Shown here in pieces: positions 17,410 through 27,726 of a stretch of DNA of 64,000 nucleotides. A program made the position numbers and the translations under genes. The stretch is from Paracoccaceae bacterium (GTDB lineage Bacteria > Pseudomonadota > Alphaproteobacteria > Rhodobacterales > Rhodobacteraceae): contig CACKSH010000004.1 of NCBI GenBank assembly GCA_902602765.1, forward strand, positions 1-64,000, read 5' to 3'. The notes under the pieces are model-generated. The model had not been told where the DNA came from. It saw only the letters and a program-made list of their open reading frames with translations, and did not search any database. Numbering within the stretch: the first letter of the stretch is position 1; every line of letters begins with the position of its first letter.

Positions 17410-19821
17410 CTACATGCGCATCGCCATTCCCTTTGGATCATAGGGCGAGGGAGCAATTACCTTTGCTCTCCTTTCGACTCCCACTACATGAACCATAACA
17501 TGCGTTCCTACTGAGGCTAACGCCGGTTCAATTAGAGCCATTGCTAGAGATTTCTTGACGGTATGACCGAAAGCACCTGAAGTAACAAAACCAATCATGT
17601 CGCCTGCCTCTGACCAAATCGGCTCATAACCGGATGCATCTGCGTCACCATTCTCTATTTCTAAAGTCACTTGGATTTTTTCTGGCCCATTTCCAATGCG
17701 TTCAGAAACAGCAGCTGCTTTCCCAATGAAGTCTGGCTTGTCCCAGTCGATCCATCGATCCATTGCTGTCATAGCCGGGGTTCGGTCTTGCGTAAATTCA
17801 GCGGACCAAATCCCAAAACTTTTCTCAATACGGGTTGAGAGCATTGCGTTAAACCCTACTTCACGAATATTTTTATCAACTCCAGCTTCTAACAATATTC
17901 TACGAAGAGCAATATGATCACCCATTTTACAGTTAATCTCAAAGCCTGTTTCACCAGTAACACTCATTCTAGCAACATTTGAACGAACCAAACCAATATC
18001 CAATTTTTTGCAATCCATGAATCTCAGATTGGAGACATCTTCCTCAGCTACCTTTTCTAAAACAGAACGTGAGTTTGGCCCTATTAAAGCAAAACCACAT
18101 ATCTCATCCCCAAGGTCTTTAATGCAAACACCATCTTTGAGCTGCTCGTTAAACCAGCGCAGATGCCAAGCTCTCAGATAGTAACTGCCCATAATCCAGT
18201 AGGTACCGTCACCCCAGTTCAGCAAGGTCAAATCACCTTTGAGCTTTCCAGAAAATGAAAGCATAACTCCCAAGCGGGCTCTGCCAGGTTTGGGTAGCTT
18301 AGTTGCAAATATCTGATTAAGCCATGCCTCTGAATTTTCACCCGTTACTTCAAAACGTGAGAAGCCTGTAATATCTAACAATGCAACACCTTCTCGGATT
18401 GCCATGCATTCCTCAGCCACAATTTCATGGGCATTAGAACGTTTTAAGGTTAATTTCTCTTCGAATTCATCAGATGGTGCAAAATACAGTGGCACCTCTA
18501 GATCCCATGAAACACCCCAACGACATCCCGCCTGGGTCATTGCATCGTGGGCGGGCGCCATCTTCATTTGACGCCCTGCTGGAAGCTGCTCGTTTGGATA
18601 TGACATCACAAAACGCCTAGAATAAAATTGACCTGTAGTCTCACGAATGTATCTTTTATTTTCCGCATATTCACCATATCTGGCAACATCCATCGACCAT
18701 GCATCGGTTTCCGGCTCTCCATCAATTATCCATTCTGCTAAGGTTTTTCCTACTCCACCTCCCTGTAAAAAACCTGCCATGACCGCGCAGGCTGACCAAT
18801 AGCCCCTTTTACCTGGGACTGGTCCAACTAAAGGATTACCGTCAGGAGAGAAAGTGAAAGCGCCATTGACCCAAGTCTTTATGCCAACATTCTCAATGGC
18901 TGGATAACGTTGGAAACCGAGCATTAATTCATTCTCAATTCGATGAAGCTGTTCCTGAAATAATTCCTCTCCATAATCCCAGGGCGCACCATCCATTGCC
19001 CAATGCTCATGATCAACTTCATAGATCCCAACCAAAACACCATTTTGGTCTTGGCGCATATAAGTAAAACCCTCTAGGTCGACAGTCATTGGCATCTCAA
19101 AATCGCTACTGGCGACTTCTGGGATACTGTCGGTTACTAAATAATGATGTTTTAGAGGACTAACTGGAAGTTCTATGCCAGCCATCCGTCCCACCTGCTT
19201 TGCCCAAAGACCTGCAGCATTTACAACATGCTCACACTTAATATCACCTTTTGTAGTCCTAACAATCCAACCGTCTGGTGTCTGTTGAAGACTGTCAACT
19301 TTAACATCTTCATAATATTCGGCACCCCGCTTTCTAGCCGCAGTGGCATACGCTTGTACCGTGCCTGTAGTGTCGATGTAGCCTTCTCTATCTGCCCACA
19401 TTGCACCCAAGACACCATCCACAGACATAATTGGACAACGTTTTTGAGCTTCCTCGGGAGTAAGTAATTCACAGTCGCTAATTCCTATAGACTGAAAAAT
19501 ACGATAATTCGATTGAAGCCACTCCCACCTTTCTGGTGTGCCTGCCAACGTCAAACCCCCAGTCATATGAAAGCCAATGTTCTGACCCGACTCTTGTTCA
19601 ATCTTTGGCAAAAGATCTATGGTATAGGCCTGCAAAGCAGCCATATTTGGGTCGGCGTTCAACGTATGAACTCCACCAGCAGCATGCCAACTAGATCCAG
19701 AAGCAAGCCTGCGCCTTTCTAGCATAACGACATCTTTCCAGCCCATTTTGGCAAGATGGTATAGAACAGATGAACCAACAACCCCACCGCCTATCACGAC
19801 AACTCGATAGTGTGATTTCAT
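17410..19821 (-). CDS. FAD-dependent dimethylglycine/sarcosine dehydrogenase-type enzyme with GcvT domain
   Basis: 803 residues from ATG 19821, chosen because GGGGGA lies seven bases before it; an upstream in-frame TTG would place that site inside the gene. Residues 1-400 are a DAO-fold oxidoreductase: VVVIGGGVVGSSVLYHLAK, then SGSSWHAAGGVH, where the His corresponds to the covalent-flavin His of mammalian dimethylglycine dehydrogenase. A linker domain (about 400-450) is followed by a GcvT-type folate-binding domain and C-terminal barrel (LLDITGFSRFEVTG, MSVTGETGFEI, FGHTVKKSLAMALIEP). The family demethylates N-methylated glycines and passes the methyl to tetrahydrofolate. This fits use of glycine-betaine-derived compounds in seawater. 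The exact substrate cannot be fixed. Confidence 0.88.
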   Translation of the reverse strand: MKSHYRVVVIGGGVVGSSVLYHLAKMGWKDVVMLERRRLASGSSWHAAGGVHTLNADPNMAALQAYTIDLLPKIEQESGQNIGFHMTGGLTLAGTPERWEWLQSNYRIFQSIGISDCELLTPEEAQKRCPIMSVDGVLGAMWADREGYIDTTGTVQAYATAARKRGAEYYEDVKVDSLQQTPDGWIVRTTKGDIKCEHVVNAAGLWAKQVGRMAGIELPVSPLKHHYLVTDSIPEVASSDFEMPMTVDLEGFTYMRQDQNGVLVGIYEVDHEHWAMDGAPWDYGEELFQEQLHRIENELMLGFQRYPAIENVGIKTWVNGAFTFSPDGNPLVGPVPGKRGYWSACAVMAGFLQGGGVGKTLAEWIIDGEPETDAWSMDVARYGEYAENKRYIRETTGQFYSRRFVMSYPNEQLPAGRQMKMAPAHDAMTQAGCRWGVSWDLEVPLYFAPSDEFEEKLTLKRSNAHEIVAEECMAIREGVALLDITGFSRFEVTGENSEAWLNQIFATKLPKPGRARLGVMLSFSGKLKGDLTLLNWGDGTYWIMGSYYLRAWHLRWFNEQLKDGVCIKDLGDEICGFALIGPNSRSVLEKVAEEDVSNLRFMDCKKLDIGLVRSNVARMSVTGETGFEINCKMGDHIALRRILLEAGVDKNIREVGFNAMLSTRIEKSFGIWSAEFTQDRTPAMTAMDRWIDWDKPDFIGKAAAVSERIGNGPEKIQVTLEIENGDADASGYEPIWSEAGDMIGFVTSGAFGHTVKKSLAMALIEPALASVGTHVMVHVVGVERRAKVIAPSPYDPKGMAMRM

Positions 19822-20011
19822 TTCAAATTCCCCCAATTCATGTCATGATCTTATTCTTAAATAAACAGGCTCTTCAAGACTGTTCTAGAGACGTCAAAAT
19901 ATAGACGATTCTAGCCAATACCCTTTTTAAAATAAGTATAAAAGTTAACTAATTAATATGCTAATTGAAATAAACTATTAGTATCTAATCTTTCTAAAAA
20001 ACAAAGAAAAG

Positions 20012-22051
20012 CTATGAAACATCATTCAAAACATCCAAAAAAGCCGCCCCAAAACGGTCTGTCTTTTGAGGACCAATGATCTTAGCCATCTCATTCAAGC
20101 TTCTAGGTTTAAGTCGAGCTATTTTTGAAAGCACAGATGCCGAGCAACTCAACGGTTTGTCCACCCCAATCGATCCTCGTACTAGTTTGGATTGAACTGC
20201 TAAAAGTAAATCATAAAGTTCCCCCTCCTTGGCTCCAGCAAGTTTTTGCCGTCTGGGATGCATGTGGTCAACTTGGCCATTTATGACTGCTAAAAAAATA
20301 TTCCCAAAGTTCTCTAATTTTTTTGCCCCTACGCCATTAATTCGTGACATCGCGTCCAAGTTCAAAGGACGCCTTTGGGCCATATCGATTAGTGTATTAT
20401 CAGTAAAGATAATATATGCTGGCACGCCAGCAGTTTCGGCTAAAGCGCGTCGCTTTGCTTTAAGCGCACTTAGCATTGGAGCATCATCCTCACCTACTAA
20501 TGCTTTCACAGCATAGTTTCTTTTTGCTGAGTTAATTGTATCCAAACGTAAAGTTATACTTTGCTCACCTCTCAAAATTGGCAGCGCTCTTCTAGTCATT
20601 CGCAAAGCTCCATACCTTTCCACATCTGGACGAATTAGATCATGACCCATCATTTGCCTAAAAACTGCTTTCCATTTTACACGGCTTAAATCTTTGCCAA
20701 CACCAAATGTAGTCAAATTTTGATGCCTATTATAAGTAACCTTATCTGTTAAATTACCCAATAAAATGTCGATTATATGTCCGGCACCAAAATATTGATC
20801 AGAGCGTAATATAGCAGATAAAGCTTTACGAACGGGCTCAGTACCGTCAAATGTCTCAGGTGAGTTGCCACAAAGATCGCAGTTTCCACATTTTATATTT
20901 TTCTCACCAAAATACTCTAGAAGATTGAGACGGCGGCACTCAAAAGCTTCAGCTAGACCTAAAAGCGCATTCAAACGACCATGATCAACAGACTTACGCC
21001 TATCTGGCGCTAGCCCTTCATCTATTTGACTTCTTCGAAACCGAATGTCATCAGCACCGTACAGAGTGAGTGTTTCTGCTTGTCCACCATCCCTTCCAGC
21101 TCTTCCAATTTCTTGATAGTAGTTTTCAATTGATTTAGGTAAGTCTGCATGCACTACCCACCTTACATCTGGCTTATCAACTCCCATACCAAATGCAACA
21201 GTTGCAACAACAATTAAGCCATCTTCAAGATTAAAGCGACTTTCCACGACTCTTCGCCGATCTGCATCCATACCGCCATGATATGAGCAAGCACTATGAC
21301 CCACTTCCTCCAACGCTCGAGCTAACGTTTCCGTTTTTGCCCTTGTGCCACAGTAAATGATACCCGACTGACCTTTACGCTGATGAACAAAATCCATTAT
21401 TTGCCGTCTAGGGTTATCTTTAGGCATAAAACTGAGATAAATGTTAGGACGGTCAAAACCTTGCAAAAATACTTTCGATGCAGCGCCATCAAAAAGTCTT
21501 TCCATTATTTCTTGTTGTGTCTCTTTATCTGCGGTTGCCGTGAAAGCACTTAATGGAACACGTAATGTACGCCGTAATTCGCCAATCCTAAGATAATCTG
21601 GCCTAAAATCATGTCCCCACTGGCTAACACAATGCGCCTCATCCACTGCTATAGATGTTACATCAGCTCTTTTCAAGATATTGTGTATCTTTCTCGAAAC
21701 CAAGCGTTCAGGAGTCAAGTATAGAAGTTTTAAATCACCTGAAATAATCTGGGAAAAAACTTGGTCCACCTCTTCTTGGGTATTGCCCGAGGTAATGGCT
21801 GCTGCTACAACTCCAACTGCTTTTAAACCGCGGACTTGATCACGCATTAACGCAATAAGGGGCGAAATAACAATAGTTAGACCATCATTTAAAAGAGCAG
21901 GCAACTGAAAGCAAAGCGATTTTCCACCGCCCGTCGGCATGATTGCCAAGACATTCTCTCCGCAGGCAACTGCGTTAATAATTTCTCGCTGCCCAGGTCG
22001 AAATTTTTTGAAGCCAAAAACGTCTTTTAATAGGGTTTTGGCACTTACCAC
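20012..22051 (-). CDS. recQ: ATP-dependent DNA helicase RecQ
   Basis: 679 residues from GTG 22051, preceded by GAAGG seven bases away; the open frame extends upstream through the tRNA-Phe gene and must not be used. It has Walker A MPTGGGKSLCF, VDEAHCVSQWGHDFRP (DEAH box), helicase motif VATVAFGMGVDKPDVR, QEIGRAGRDG, a four-Cys zinc site (KCGNCDLCGN plus FECRR), a winged-helix RQC region and one HRDC domain near residues 520-600 (MLSALKAKRRALAETAGVPAY in parts). RecQ unwinds DNA 3'-5' in recombination and fork repair. The C-terminal 80 residues contain a further helical repeat. Confidence 0.95.
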   Translation of the reverse strand: MVSAKTLLKDVFGFKKFRPGQREIINAVACGENVLAIMPTGGGKSLCFQLPALLNDGLTIVISPLIALMRDQVRGLKAVGVVAAAITSGNTQEEVDQVFSQIISGDLKLLYLTPERLVSRKIHNILKRADVTSIAVDEAHCVSQWGHDFRPDYLRIGELRRTLRVPLSAFTATADKETQQEIMERLFDGAASKVFLQGFDRPNIYLSFMPKDNPRRQIMDFVHQRKGQSGIIYCGTRAKTETLARALEEVGHSACSYHGGMDADRRRVVESRFNLEDGLIVVATVAFGMGVDKPDVRWVVHADLPKSIENYYQEIGRAGRDGGQAETLTLYGADDIRFRRSQIDEGLAPDRRKSVDHGRLNALLGLAEAFECRRLNLLEYFGEKNIKCGNCDLCGNSPETFDGTEPVRKALSAILRSDQYFGAGHIIDILLGNLTDKVTYNRHQNLTTFGVGKDLSRVKWKAVFRQMMGHDLIRPDVERYGALRMTRRALPILRGEQSITLRLDTINSAKRNYAVKALVGEDDAPMLSALKAKRRALAETAGVPAYIIFTDNTLIDMAQRRPLNLDAMSRINGVGAKKLENFGNIFLAVINGQVDHMHPRRQKLAGAKEGELYDLLLAVQSKLVRGSIGVDKPLSCSASVLSKIARLKPRSLNEMAKIIGPQKTDRFGAAFLDVLNDVS

Positions 22052-22164
22052 AACATTACCTTCAGCACTTTCAACGGTGGAAGTTGTCCCACAGAGTGAT
22101 AGGTTATACAAGACATTTTCGCGGCTATTTAAGTAGTAGAAGTTGGTTTGATTTTTTGAAAAAA

Positions 22165-22239
22165 TGGTGCCCGGGGGCGGATTTGAACCACCGACACGAG
22201 GATTTTCAGTCCACTGCTCTACCCCTGAGCTACCCGGGC
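22165..22239 (-). tRNA. tRNA-Phe (anticodon GAA)
   Basis: On the minus strand the acceptor GCCCGGG pairs with CCCGGGC, the D-arm is GCTC-AGGGGTA-GAGC, the anticodon loop is CTGAAAA with GAA, and the T-arm is GGTGG-TTCAAAT-CCGCC-like with TTCAAAT in the loop. Discriminator A and CCA are encoded (22165-22167). The length is 75 bases. It lies between recO and recQ, all on the minus strand. Confidence 0.97.
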
Positions 22240-22337
22240 ACATACGACAAAAATCGTAGGTGCAAATTGTGTATGGCAAAGCAAAGAAGTTGTCTAGTGG
22301 AGTAATTTAATTTTGCCAGAATTCTCACAACCAAAAT

Positions 22338-23075
22338 TTATAAAATCCCTTTAGACGCTTTTTGAGTTAGCAACTTAACAAACCGTTGTCTTTCATAAAC
22401 TGGAGATTTCACTAGTAACTCATTGAAAACTTTGTTTGTCAAGAAATAACCAGTCAGGTTTAATCCATCTGTGATACTGGATGAGTTATCTGAACCTTTC
22501 AAAATAATAGACGGAAGATGCAATAACTTTGGAACCCACTCTCCAGCAGCTTTTTCACTAATGGCTCGGCCAGTCTTAGGTGATACATATCTTAGATTTT
22601 TGGTACTTCCAGTTACGGCACACTTCGATAAATCAAGTCCATATCCAAGTACAGTCAATAGTTCCAATTCCCAATGAAGATATGCCAAAGGCCAGACGTT
22701 TGGTTGATTAAGAAGGTCCAATAAATCTTCCGTTGTTCTATAAAAATTATCGTAGGGTTGTCTTTCGGGTAAAACTCTGGACAGAATTGTACTTACAGAC
22801 GTCAACCCAGCCGTTAGAATTCGATCACTCATTGCATGAACAGTGCGCGCCCTTACTAATTCAACTTTAAACGACCCAAGATGATCTTGAAGTCGCGCTT
22901 TCCAAGTGAGATCTAGCTGTGCTCCCACCTGAAGTATTGGTGCAAACTTTCGTGATGCTCCACCCTTAACAATACCCAAATACCGTCCGTGACCTGGACA
23001 AAAGGTATCTATAATTAATGATGTTTCACCATGCTTTCGTGCAGCTAATAATATCCCAACTGAGCGCCATTCCAT
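22338..23075 (-). CDS. recO: DNA repair protein RecO
   Basis: A 245-residue protein. The N-terminal OB-fold starts MEWRSVGILLAARKHGETSLIIDTF in parts, with GHGRYLGIVKGGASRK typical of RecO; the rest is helical (LELLTVLGYGLDLSKCAVTGS, FVSPKTGRAIS-like YVSPKTGRAIS). The zinc-binding Cys set of some RecO proteins is reduced. RecO loads RecA on SSB-coated DNA with RecR. It is the last gene of the block era-DUF1491-recO, 18 bases after the DUF1491 gene. Confidence 0.93.
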   Translation of the reverse strand: MEWRSVGILLAARKHGETSLIIDTFCPGHGRYLGIVKGGASRKFAPILQVGAQLDLTWKARLQDHLGSFKVELVRARTVHAMSDRILTAGLTSVSTILSRVLPERQPYDNFYRTTEDLLDLLNQPNVWPLAYLHWELELLTVLGYGLDLSKCAVTGSTKNLRYVSPKTGRAISEKAAGEWVPKLLHLPSIILKGSDNSSSITDGLNLTGYFLTNKVFNELLVKSPVYERQRFVKLLTQKASKGIL

Positions 23076-23093
23076 TTTATAAAGCTAGAATAA

Positions 23094-23417
23094 TCAATAT
23101 AACTCGTCTAGGTAATTTTGACCACTAGCACTCTCTACTTCAACCACCCATAAATCTGGATCATTTACTTTTTGCTTTTCTAGTAAAGTATCTATTTCCA
23201 TATCTAAGCCCTCCAAAATTTTAACCCATGCATTTCTATTATTTTGAAGATCAAAGGTCTTTTGATAAAGTTGTGCAGATCCATCCTTCTTTATTACCTT
23301 TATTAAAATAGCCCCCGAATGGTCATCGCCGTGAGCAGTAACATAAGCTGCTGTATTTTGAATTTCTAACCTTTTTAGGTAAGCTTGTACCCATATTTTA
23401 CTCCTAAGACGTGCCAT
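23094..23417 (-). CDS. DUF1491 family protein
   Basis: A 107-residue protein, [18 protein letters not shown]..., with AAYVTAHGDDHSGAILIKV and DPDLWVVEVE, matching the small alphaproteobacterial DUF1491 family. It is cytosolic with no membrane segment. It overlaps the era stop by one base, so translation is coupled to era. The function is unknown; conserved linkage to era and recO suggests co-expression only. Confidence 0.85.
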   Translation of the reverse strand: MARLRSKIWVQAYLKRLEIQNTAAYVTAHGDDHSGAILIKVIKKDGSAQLYQKTFDLQNNRNAWVKILEGLDMEIDTLLEKQKVNDPDLWVVEVESASGQNYLDELY

Positions 23418-24319
23418 TAATTTCCATCATTAAAATCAAGACCCATTTCGGCATATCTTTCCGCTTCGTTTAGCCACTTTTCACGAACTTTGATTTGACA
23501 AAATAAATGTACTCGTCTACCCATGAAATTCTCAAGCTCTTCTCTTGCCGCAATAGAAATAGCCTTAATCGTTTCGCCACGATTACCCAAAATAATACCT
23601 TTATGGCCGCCACGGGAAACATAAATAATCTGATCAACCCTCACACTGCCATCCTTTCTATCATTCCAATTTTCCGTTTCGACAGTTAACTGATATGGAA
23701 GTTCTTGATGCAATCTAAGGATGAGTTTTTCACGTGTAATTTCAGCAGCAATCATTTTCATTGGAAGGTCAGCAATTTGATCCTCAGGGTAAAACCATGG
23801 GCCATCTGGCACTTTATCCGCTAACCATAGTTTCAGATCTCTTGTGCCAAAGCCCCGGTCAGCAGAAATTAAAAATGTTTTTGAAAAACTGAACAGCTCA
23901 TTCATTTGCTTGGTTAAAGATAAAAGTACTGGCGACTTAACTTTATCAATTTTGTTTATAGCAAGCACAACCAGCCTATCTTTACTAGAAGTAGAGAGAT
24001 CTCTAATGATCATTTCCACACCATCTGTTAGACCTCGATGAGCCTCAATGAGCAAAACAATCGCGTCAGCATCTGCCGCCCCACCCCAAGCTGCAGCTAC
24101 CATCGCCCTGTCCAACCTGCGCCTTGGCTTGAATAAACCCGGAGTGTCAACAAATACTATTTGAGAGTTACCTTCGATAGCAATACCGCGAATATTGGCC
24201 CGAGTTGTCTGAACTTTGTGAGTAACTATCGAAACTTTCGAACCTACAAAATGATTGAGAAGCGTAGACTTTCCGGAATTTGGTTCTCCTATGAGGGCCA
24301 CAAAGCCTGCTTTCTTCAT
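23417..24319 (-). CDS. era: GTPase Era
   Basis: A 300-residue protein with G1 [10 protein letters not shown]3 DTPGLF, G4 NKID and G5-type SADRG, then a C-terminal KH domain ([19 protein letters not shown]). Era binds the 3' end of 16S rRNA in 30S maturation. The Asn-Ser in the P-loop (NSGKS rather than NVGKS) occurs in some alphaproteobacteria. It overlaps rnc by four bases (ATGA), a common coupling of two rRNA-maturation genes. Confidence 0.97.
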   Translation of the reverse strand: MKKAGFVALIGEPNSGKSTLLNHFVGSKVSIVTHKVQTTRANIRGIAIEGNSQIVFVDTPGLFKPRRRLDRAMVAAAWGGAADADAIVLLIEAHRGLTDGVEMIIRDLSTSSKDRLVVLAINKIDKVKSPVLLSLTKQMNELFSFSKTFLISADRGFGTRDLKLWLADKVPDGPWFYPEDQIADLPMKMIAAEITREKLILRLHQELPYQLTVETENWNDRKDGSVRVDQIIYVSRGGHKGIILGNRGETIKAISIAAREELENFMGRRVHLFCQIKVREKWLNEAERYAEMGLDFNDGN

Positions 24320-25002
24320 TCTTTATCCTTTAAAGTTTCTAACATCATTTTTGCTGCTGCCTGCTCTGCATCCCTTTTATTTCCGGCCTTCGCACACATT
24401 TTTTCCCCAGTTTTTAATTTTACCTGTATATTAAAAATAGGCGAGTGGTCAGGCCCAGAGCGATCAATCAGGGTATAGACTGGTGGTTCAAGTTGCCGGG
24501 CCTGAGCCCATTCTTGTAAACGCGTTTTGGAATCCCTGGCATCTAACTCAACACCAGAAATTCTTTTTTCCCATAATCGCAAAATTATATCTTTTGCTGC
24601 TAGAAAACCACCATCTAAATAAACTGCAGCAAGCACAGCTTCCATCGCATCTCCTAGCACAGCATTTTTACGCCGCCCCCCCGTAATCATCTCTGAGCGA
24701 CCAAGCTTTAAAACCAATCCAAGATCTATTTCCTGAGCTACACCCGAGCAGGCTTCTTTTCTAACAAGGGCATTGAACCGGGGGGCAAGTTTCCCTTCAG
24801 ATGCCTTTGGGTCCTGTTTCGCTATAGCTTCTGCTACAATTAGACCCAGAACTCGATCTCCAATAAACTCCAACCGTTGATTATCAGCCCTATTTGTTGA
24901 AGAGAAAGAAGGATGCGTAAGCGCCTCCAGAAGATAATTTGGATCTTTGAATTTATATCCCAGGCGCTTCTCAAATCTTTCAATATCAACAGATTTTTTC
25001 AC
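24316..25002 (-). CDS. rnc: Ribonuclease III
   Basis: A 228-residue protein with the catalytic signature [18 protein letters not shown] at about residues 40-57, a second acidic motif [16 protein letters not shown], and a C-terminal double-stranded-RNA-binding domain ([11 protein letters not shown]...[15 protein letters not shown]). It cleaves double-stranded rRNA precursors and other RNAs. It overlaps lepB upstream by four bases and era downstream by four. Confidence 0.97.
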   Translation of the reverse strand: MKKSVDIERFEKRLGYKFKDPNYLLEALTHPSFSSTNRADNQRLEFIGDRVLGLIVAEAIAKQDPKASEGKLAPRFNALVRKEACSGVAQEIDLGLVLKLGRSEMITGGRRKNAVLGDAMEAVLAAVYLDGGFLAAKDIILRLWEKRISGVELDARDSKTRLQEWAQARQLEPPVYTLIDRSGPDHSPIFNIQVKLKTGEKMCAKAGNKRDAEQAAAKMMLETLKDKE

Positions 25003-25832
25003 TCAATACCCTCAAAAAAACGATCCCCTCTCCATGTCCAGAAGGCAAACATAGACCTGCCAGCAGACGAGAGAAGTACTCTGTCTGCTCTACCAACAAG
25101 GTTTTCAAAAGGTACGAAGCCTACTCCACCTCTCGATTGAGATATGCGGCTATCGCTAGAATTGTCCCTATTATCCCCCAGAAAGAAATAGTGGCCCAAG
25201 GGCACATGGTACACAGGTGTGTCGTCTACTGTTTGCCGCATAAAATTCAAAATAGAATGTGAAACTCCATTAGGTAAAATTTCTACAAATTTTTCTTTTT
25301 TACAAACACCATTTTGCTCAACCACCTCATTTGCACATCTAGGCATATTTCTAAAGGGTCCCTGTGGGGACTTTATTTCATCAAAAGTACCATCGGGTGT
25401 GACTTCCAATTGAGTTTCATTGATATATACTAACCCATTTCTGATTTGTATTTTTTCACCTGGTAGACCTATCAATCGCTTTATATAATCCTGGCCATTT
25501 GTAGGATGACGAAATACAACCACATCACCACGCTTAGGCTCCGCTCCTAAAATCCTCTTATTATCCCCACGCAAAAAACCACAAATATCTTCTGCGTCAA
25601 TATTTAGTCCAATTGCTGCTAGTCTAACGGTAGGACACGATGCATATGAGTAACCATAGGACATTTTATTAACGAACAAAAAATCACCAATTAGCAGAGT
25701 ATCCTTCATTGAGCCCGATGGGATCCAAAAAGGTTGAAAAAATAAGGTCCGAAAAATACCAGCCAGAATAAGTGCAAATACTATAGTTTTGATGGTTTCC
25801 AAAAAACCTTCTTTCTTTTTGGGTTTCGCCAT
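24999..25832 (-). CDS. lepB: Signal peptidase I
   Basis: A 277-residue inner-membrane protease that removes Sec signal peptides. A cytoplasmic basic N-terminus is followed by one membrane segment ([17 protein letters not shown]), the nucleophile Ser in [11 protein letters not shown], the general-base Lys in [12 protein letters not shown], and the box [15 protein letters not shown] periplasmic insert (about residues 140-190) has two Cys pairs. ATG 25832 is preceded by AGGAGCA. It is translationally coupled to rnc. Confidence 0.97.
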   Translation of the reverse strand: MAKPKKKEGFLETIKTIVFALILAGIFRTLFFQPFWIPSGSMKDTLLIGDFLFVNKMSYGYSYASCPTVRLAAIGLNIDAEDICGFLRGDNKRILGAEPKRGDVVVFRHPTNGQDYIKRLIGLPGEKIQIRNGLVYINETQLEVTPDGTFDEIKSPQGPFRNMPRCANEVVEQNGVCKKEKFVEILPNGVSHSILNFMRQTVDDTPVYHVPLGHYFFLGDNRDNSSDSRISQSRGGVGFVPFENLVGRADRVLLSSAGRSMFAFWTWRGDRFFEGIE

Positions 25833-25884
25833 CCAAAGTGCTCCTTAAACTGTTACTTGCTAATGCTATTTTGGTGGGATTGTG

Positions 25885-26286
25885 TCAAGCCAAAGGCTGC
25901 GCATCAATTATTACTATAGCATGTGCCCAAGGATGGTCGTCAGTAAGTGAAACGTGAAGGGTTGTAAAATGTCCCGCAGGGGTCAACTCTTCCAAACGCT
26001 TTTTTGCCCAACCAGTAAGTGTCATCACTGGTTGCCCAGTATCAATATTAGTTACCGCCATATCTTTCCAAGAAATACCCATGCGCAGGCCGGTCCCAAG
26101 TGCTTTTGAACACGCTTCTTTAGCTGCCCATCGTTTTGCTAAAGTACCCGCCTCATCTTTTCGCCGGCTTGCTTTGGCCTGTTCAATCTTTGTAAAAACT
26201 CTATCGCGAAATCTGTCACCATGACGAATTAAAACCTTATTAATCCGATCAATATTGGCTAAGTCTGTACCTGTACCAATAATCAA
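25885..26286 (-). CDS. acpS: Holo-ACP synthase
   Basis: A 133-residue phosphopantetheinyl transferase that activates acyl-carrier protein with CoA. The motifs [13 protein letters not shown] (Mg-binding Asp) and [16 protein letters not shown] (Glu and Lys) are clear, followed by [15 protein letters not shown]. It overlaps pdxJ by four bases, the standard pdxJ-acpS coupling. Confidence 0.96.
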   Translation of the reverse strand: MIIGTGTDLANIDRINKVLIRHGDRFRDRVFTKIEQAKASRRKDEAGTLAKRWAAKEACSKALGTGLRMGISWKDMAVTNIDTGQPVMTLTGWAKKRLEELTPAGHFTTLHVSLTDDHPWAHAIVIIDAQPLA

Positions 26287-27035
26287 CGAGTGCGCGCCTC
26301 TTCGATAAGTTTTTTCATTTTTTTAATTGAGGTGCCGAGGCCATTAAATACAGCATCACTTATCAAAAAATGCCCTATATTTAATTCTTTTAATTCTGGA
26401 AAGGCAGCAATCGGACCAACAGTTTCAAAGGTCAAGCCATGTCCAGCGTGCACCTCTAGGCCTAAAGAGTGGGCGTAACCACACATCTTTTTTAACTTTT
26501 CAAATTCTGCTTCGCACTTTGAGTGCTTTGTTTCATAGAAGTAGTCACAATAGGCGCCCGTATGCAGCTCGACTACCGCCGCACCAACCCTTTTTGCTGC
26601 CTGAACCTGAGCAGGCACTGCCGCGATAAACAATGAAACTCGGCAGCCAGCATTATTTAATGGTTTTATAAAGGCCTCTAATTTGGTTTCTTCTTTCAAA
26701 ACATCTAACCCCCCCTCTGTAGTCCTCTCCTCTCTTTTTTCTGGGACAAGACATACTGCATGAGGCTTATGCTTTAATGCTATTTTCTGCATTTCGTCAG
26801 TAGCAGCCATTTCAAAATTTAACGGTATTTTCAAAGCTGCAATTAATCCATCAATGTCCTCATCGCGAATATGGCGCCGATCTTCTCTCAAATGTGCAGT
26901 AATCCCATCGGCTCCTTCGTTTTGAGCTAGAACTGCTGCTTCTACAGGATCCGGATACATACTGCCACGAGCATTTCGAATTGTAGCAACGTGATCAATA
27001 TTCACACCAAGCCGGACATCAGTTAATATCGTCAT
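26283..27035 (-). CDS. pdxJ: Pyridoxine 5'-phosphate synthase
   Basis: A 250-residue TIM-barrel enzyme making pyridoxine phosphate from 1-deoxyxylulose 5-phosphate and 3-amino-2-oxopropyl phosphate. It has [16 protein letters not shown] at the N-terminus, [36 protein letters not shown] and [11 protein letters not shown]. Alphaproteobacteria use this DXP-dependent route. Spacing to the upstream DUF2062 gene is 29 bases. Confidence 0.97.
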   Translation of the reverse strand: MTILTDVRLGVNIDHVATIRNARGSMYPDPVEAAVLAQNEGADGITAHLREDRRHIRDEDIDGLIAALKIPLNFEMAATDEMQKIALKHKPHAVCLVPEKREERTTEGGLDVLKEETKLEAFIKPLNNAGCRVSLFIAAVPAQVQAAKRVGAAVVELHTGAYCDYFYETKHSKCEAEFEKLKKMCGYAHSLGLEVHAGHGLTFETVGPIAAFPELKELNIGHFLISDAVFNGLGTSIKKMKKLIEEARTR

Positions 27036-27064
27036 ATAAAATGCTCCAAGTTAAATTCCATAAA

Positions 27065-27712
27065 TTACTTTTTGCGAAATTTAGTGCTTTTCTCTTTAAT
27101 TTCTCGCAGTTTTTCACGTAATCTACCTTTACGTCTATTCTGGTAAGCACGAATTAGTGGCAAGCTAATCATCCAACAAATAGTAGCTGCAAAAATTCCT
27201 GGAAAAACTCCACCAATGAGATACGGAAAAAAGACTTCTTGATAAAATATTATTAAATCATTCCACTCAACAGAACCACCGAATATAAACGAATAAAGAT
27301 TTGATTTTAGGTCAGAGAATGCACTAAAAAACAAAGAGACTAAATTTTCACCGTTGTGACCTAATCCCTCACTTCCAAGTAAAAAATCACCAGTACGAAG
27401 CGAGATAATTCCAATTGGAATGTAAGTCAGGGGATTACCAAAAAATGTAGCAAGTAAGGCAGCCAAGACATTTCCCCGCAGAATAAAAGCAATTGTCCCT
27501 GCAACTATAAAATGAAGCCCATAAAAGGGAGTAAAAGTCGTAAAAACACCAGCCCAGATACCCCTTGCAATTTTTTCAGGATTGTCAGGTAATCGGTGCA
27601 AACGATGCTTGACATATACTGCTGCTCTGGTCCAGCCACCTTTTGGCCATAATAAGAACTGAAGCAGTGAACCCCATGAGCGCTTTTCTCTCCTCTTAAA
27701 AACCAAGATCAA
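27065..27712 (-). CDS. DUF2062 family inner-membrane protein
   Basis: A 215-residue protein. A cytoplasmic start (FKRREKRSWGSLLQFLLWPKGGWTRA) is followed by a hydrophobic core with DNPEKIARGIWAGVFTTFTPFYGLH and GNVLAALLATFFGNPLT, the hallmark of DUF2062. About three to four membrane segments are seen, and the tail is strongly basic. The function is not known. In alphaproteobacteria it sits between rsh and pdxJ, as here. Confidence 0.88.
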   Translation of the reverse strand: MILVFKRREKRSWGSLLQFLLWPKGGWTRAAVYVKHRLHRLPDNPEKIARGIWAGVFTTFTPFYGLHFIVAGTIAFILRGNVLAALLATFFGNPLTYIPIGIISLRTGDFLLGSEGLGHNGENLVSLFFSAFSDLKSNLYSFIFGGSVEWNDLIIFYQEVFFPYLIGGVFPGIFAATICWMISLPLIRAYQNRRKGRLREKLREIKEKSTKFRKK

Positions 27713-27726
27713 CCTCTAAAACTTTA

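Noticed and set aside
22052-22279. N-terminal extension of recQ
   Set aside because: It runs through the tRNA-Phe gene; a GTG with a good Shine-Dalgarno at 22051 explains the start.
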